Of a stretch of DNA of 64,000 nt, positions 63,200-64,000 are shown in pieces. A model generated the notes under the pieces. That model was not told the DNA's origin and did not search any database. It was given only the letters and a program-made list of their open reading frames with translations. The DNA comes from Paraeggerthella hongkongensis. Lineage in GTDB: Bacteria > Actinomycetota > Coriobacteriia > Coriobacteriales > Eggerthellaceae. Positions within the stretch are counted from its first letter, which is position 1. Each line of letters begins with the position of its first letter. Position numbers and translations under genes: made by a program. Location of the stretch: positions 1-64,000 of the forward strand of contig NZ_PPTQ01000013.1 in the NCBI RefSeq assembly GCF_003340345.1, in the 5' to 3' direction.

Positions 63200-64000
63200 C
63201 TACGCGCTCGCATTCGAAGGCGACACGGCGTTCGAACCCGCCTGGCCCGTCGAAACGTTCGTCGTGGACGAAGACGCCGGCGTGGTTCCATTCGTCTTGC
63301 TGGAAGAGGACGCCTCGGCGCCGGCAGTCAGCGGAATGCTGGACAGGTCGAGCGCAGAGCCCAGCCACTTCTTTTCGATAACCGAAATCACGCCGTTGCC
63401 TTCAAGCGTGGCCAGCGCGTCGGAAATCGCCTGCTTCAAATCGGAGTTCCCATCGAGCACGCCCGCCGCGTACCCGCTCGGCTGCTGCATGAGCGCCACG
63501 ATCTTCACGTCGTCGCCCGCGTTATGCGCCGCGTACGTGCCGATGATGGCGTCGGCCGCAACGTACTGCACCTGGCCGGACGCAAGAGCGGCGAACGCGC
63601 TCTTCAGATCCTCAGTCGTGGTGATGGTTCCCTGATCGAACTCGTTCGTAACCGCCCACGCGCTCTTAGAGGACACCTGAGCCGCGATTTTCGGCTGGGA
63701 ATCGTTGGTAGGAACCGCTGTGTTGGAAGGAGCGGAGAACAGGGCCACCGCGGTAGGCAGGTACGCATCCGAAGTCCAGAAGGAATTGCCGGTGTCGGAC
63801 TTATCGACATCCATGACCACGTCGACCTTGCCCTCGGTCAAAGCGCCTTCCGGATCGGTTCCCACGTCTACGACCTCAAGCTTCAGGCCAAGGCTGTCGG
63901 CCAAAGCGGCCGCCACGTCCACGGCTATGCCGACGATCTTCGTGGAATTCTGGGGCGTCCCCGCAAGCGGGACGTTACTGGTGTTCACGCCCACGCGCAG
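63200..64000 (-). CDS. Solute-binding protein family 3 (amino-acid ABC type), partial
   Basis: At least 266 residues; the 5' end lies beyond base 64000. LRVGVNTSNVPLAG at the window edge is the usual first strand of the mature protein. Further motifs are VGIAVDVAAALADSLGLKLEVVDV and GKVDVVMDVDKS, with AADAIIGTYAAHN in the second lobe. The last 45 residues are a Ser/Thr/Ala-rich tail without structure. It likely feeds a polar amino acid to a membrane permease encoded elsewhere. Confidence 0.85.
   Translation of the reverse strand: MRVGVNTSNVPLAGTPQNSTKIVGIAVDVAAALADSLGLKLEVVDVGTDPEGALTEGKVDVVMDVDKSDTGNSFWTSDAYLPTAVALFSAPSNTAVPTNDSQPKIAAQVSSKSAWAVTNEFDQGTITTTEDLKSAFAALASGQVQYVAADAIIGTYAAHNAGDDVKIVALMQQPSGYAAGVLDGNSDLKQAISDALATLEGNGVISVIEKKWLGSALDLSSIPLTAGAEASSSSKTNGTTPASSSTTNVSTGQAGSNAVSPSNASA

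Noticed and set aside
1-64000. CRISPR array
   Set aside because: No regularly spaced 24-40 bp repeats were seen; the only tandem array is the CCGCACA heptamer.

Overview
The window looks like chromosome of a high-GC anaerobic actinobacterium of the class Coriobacteriia, most likely family Eggerthellaceae (Eggerthella/Gordonibacter-like). This is an inference from gene content: a two-gene SufCB, a group-3-type NiFe hydrogenase, AddAB rather than RecBCD, a two-gene lar cluster and strongly GC-rich codon use. No rRNA or CRISPR array is present. Most genes lie on the minus strand.

Layout. 1-160: 5' end of a class C-like group II intron placed just behind a Rho-independent terminator. 176-9939: a radical-SAM pair, a DUF697 protein and the elongasome cluster mreB-mreC-mreD-PBP2-rodA. 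10520-14564: four-gene cytoplasmic NiFe hydrogenase (hydBGDA order). 14674-18630: ndk, a TPR membrane protein, a cyclophilin and an RNA uracil methyltransferase. 18693-25695: a small genomic island in tRNA-Arg(CCG). 25779-29717: GtrA-like protein, hybrid histidine kinase, family 2 glycosyltransferase. 29917-37383: addA, addB and a divergent EamA exporter. 37535-40754: tRNA-Glu, a diacylglycerol-type glycosyltransferase, a DEAD-box helicase. 40864-44648: DUF1667 protein, a fused GlpA-like/FAD oxidoreductase, a NifX-like protein. 44915-46063: infC-rpmI-rplT with a leader attenuator. 46504-49929: DUF454 protein and a dhaL-dhaK-aldolase-VOC operon. 50068-53129: two membrane-anchored unknowns and a FetAB-type ABC exporter. 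53175-55072: trpB2-like gene preceded by a complete tryptophan attenuator. 55073-60053: M16C protease and sufCB. 60107-62841: larBC and an acyl-CoA dehydrogenase. 63200-64000: amino-acid-type binding protein cut by the window edge.

The most unusual region is the tRNA-Arg island. It is bounded by 65-bp direct repeats of the 5' part of the tRNA gene and by 15-bp inverted arms. It carries an integrase that lost its catalytic C-terminus, one AT-rich 1315-codon gene that joins a PD-(D/E)xK nuclease-like domain to a STAND-type NTPase (a candidate single-gene anti-phage system), and a decayed IS256-family element sitting 29 bp in front of that gene. Second is an unannotated 34-residue leader peptide with three consecutive Trp codons, followed by an antiterminator and terminator, upstream of trpB2. 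Other points are overlapping leaderless promoters at addB/EamA, an apparent ATA start for infC with an upstream attenuator, and a hydrogenase large subunit that ends exactly at its metal-binding motif.
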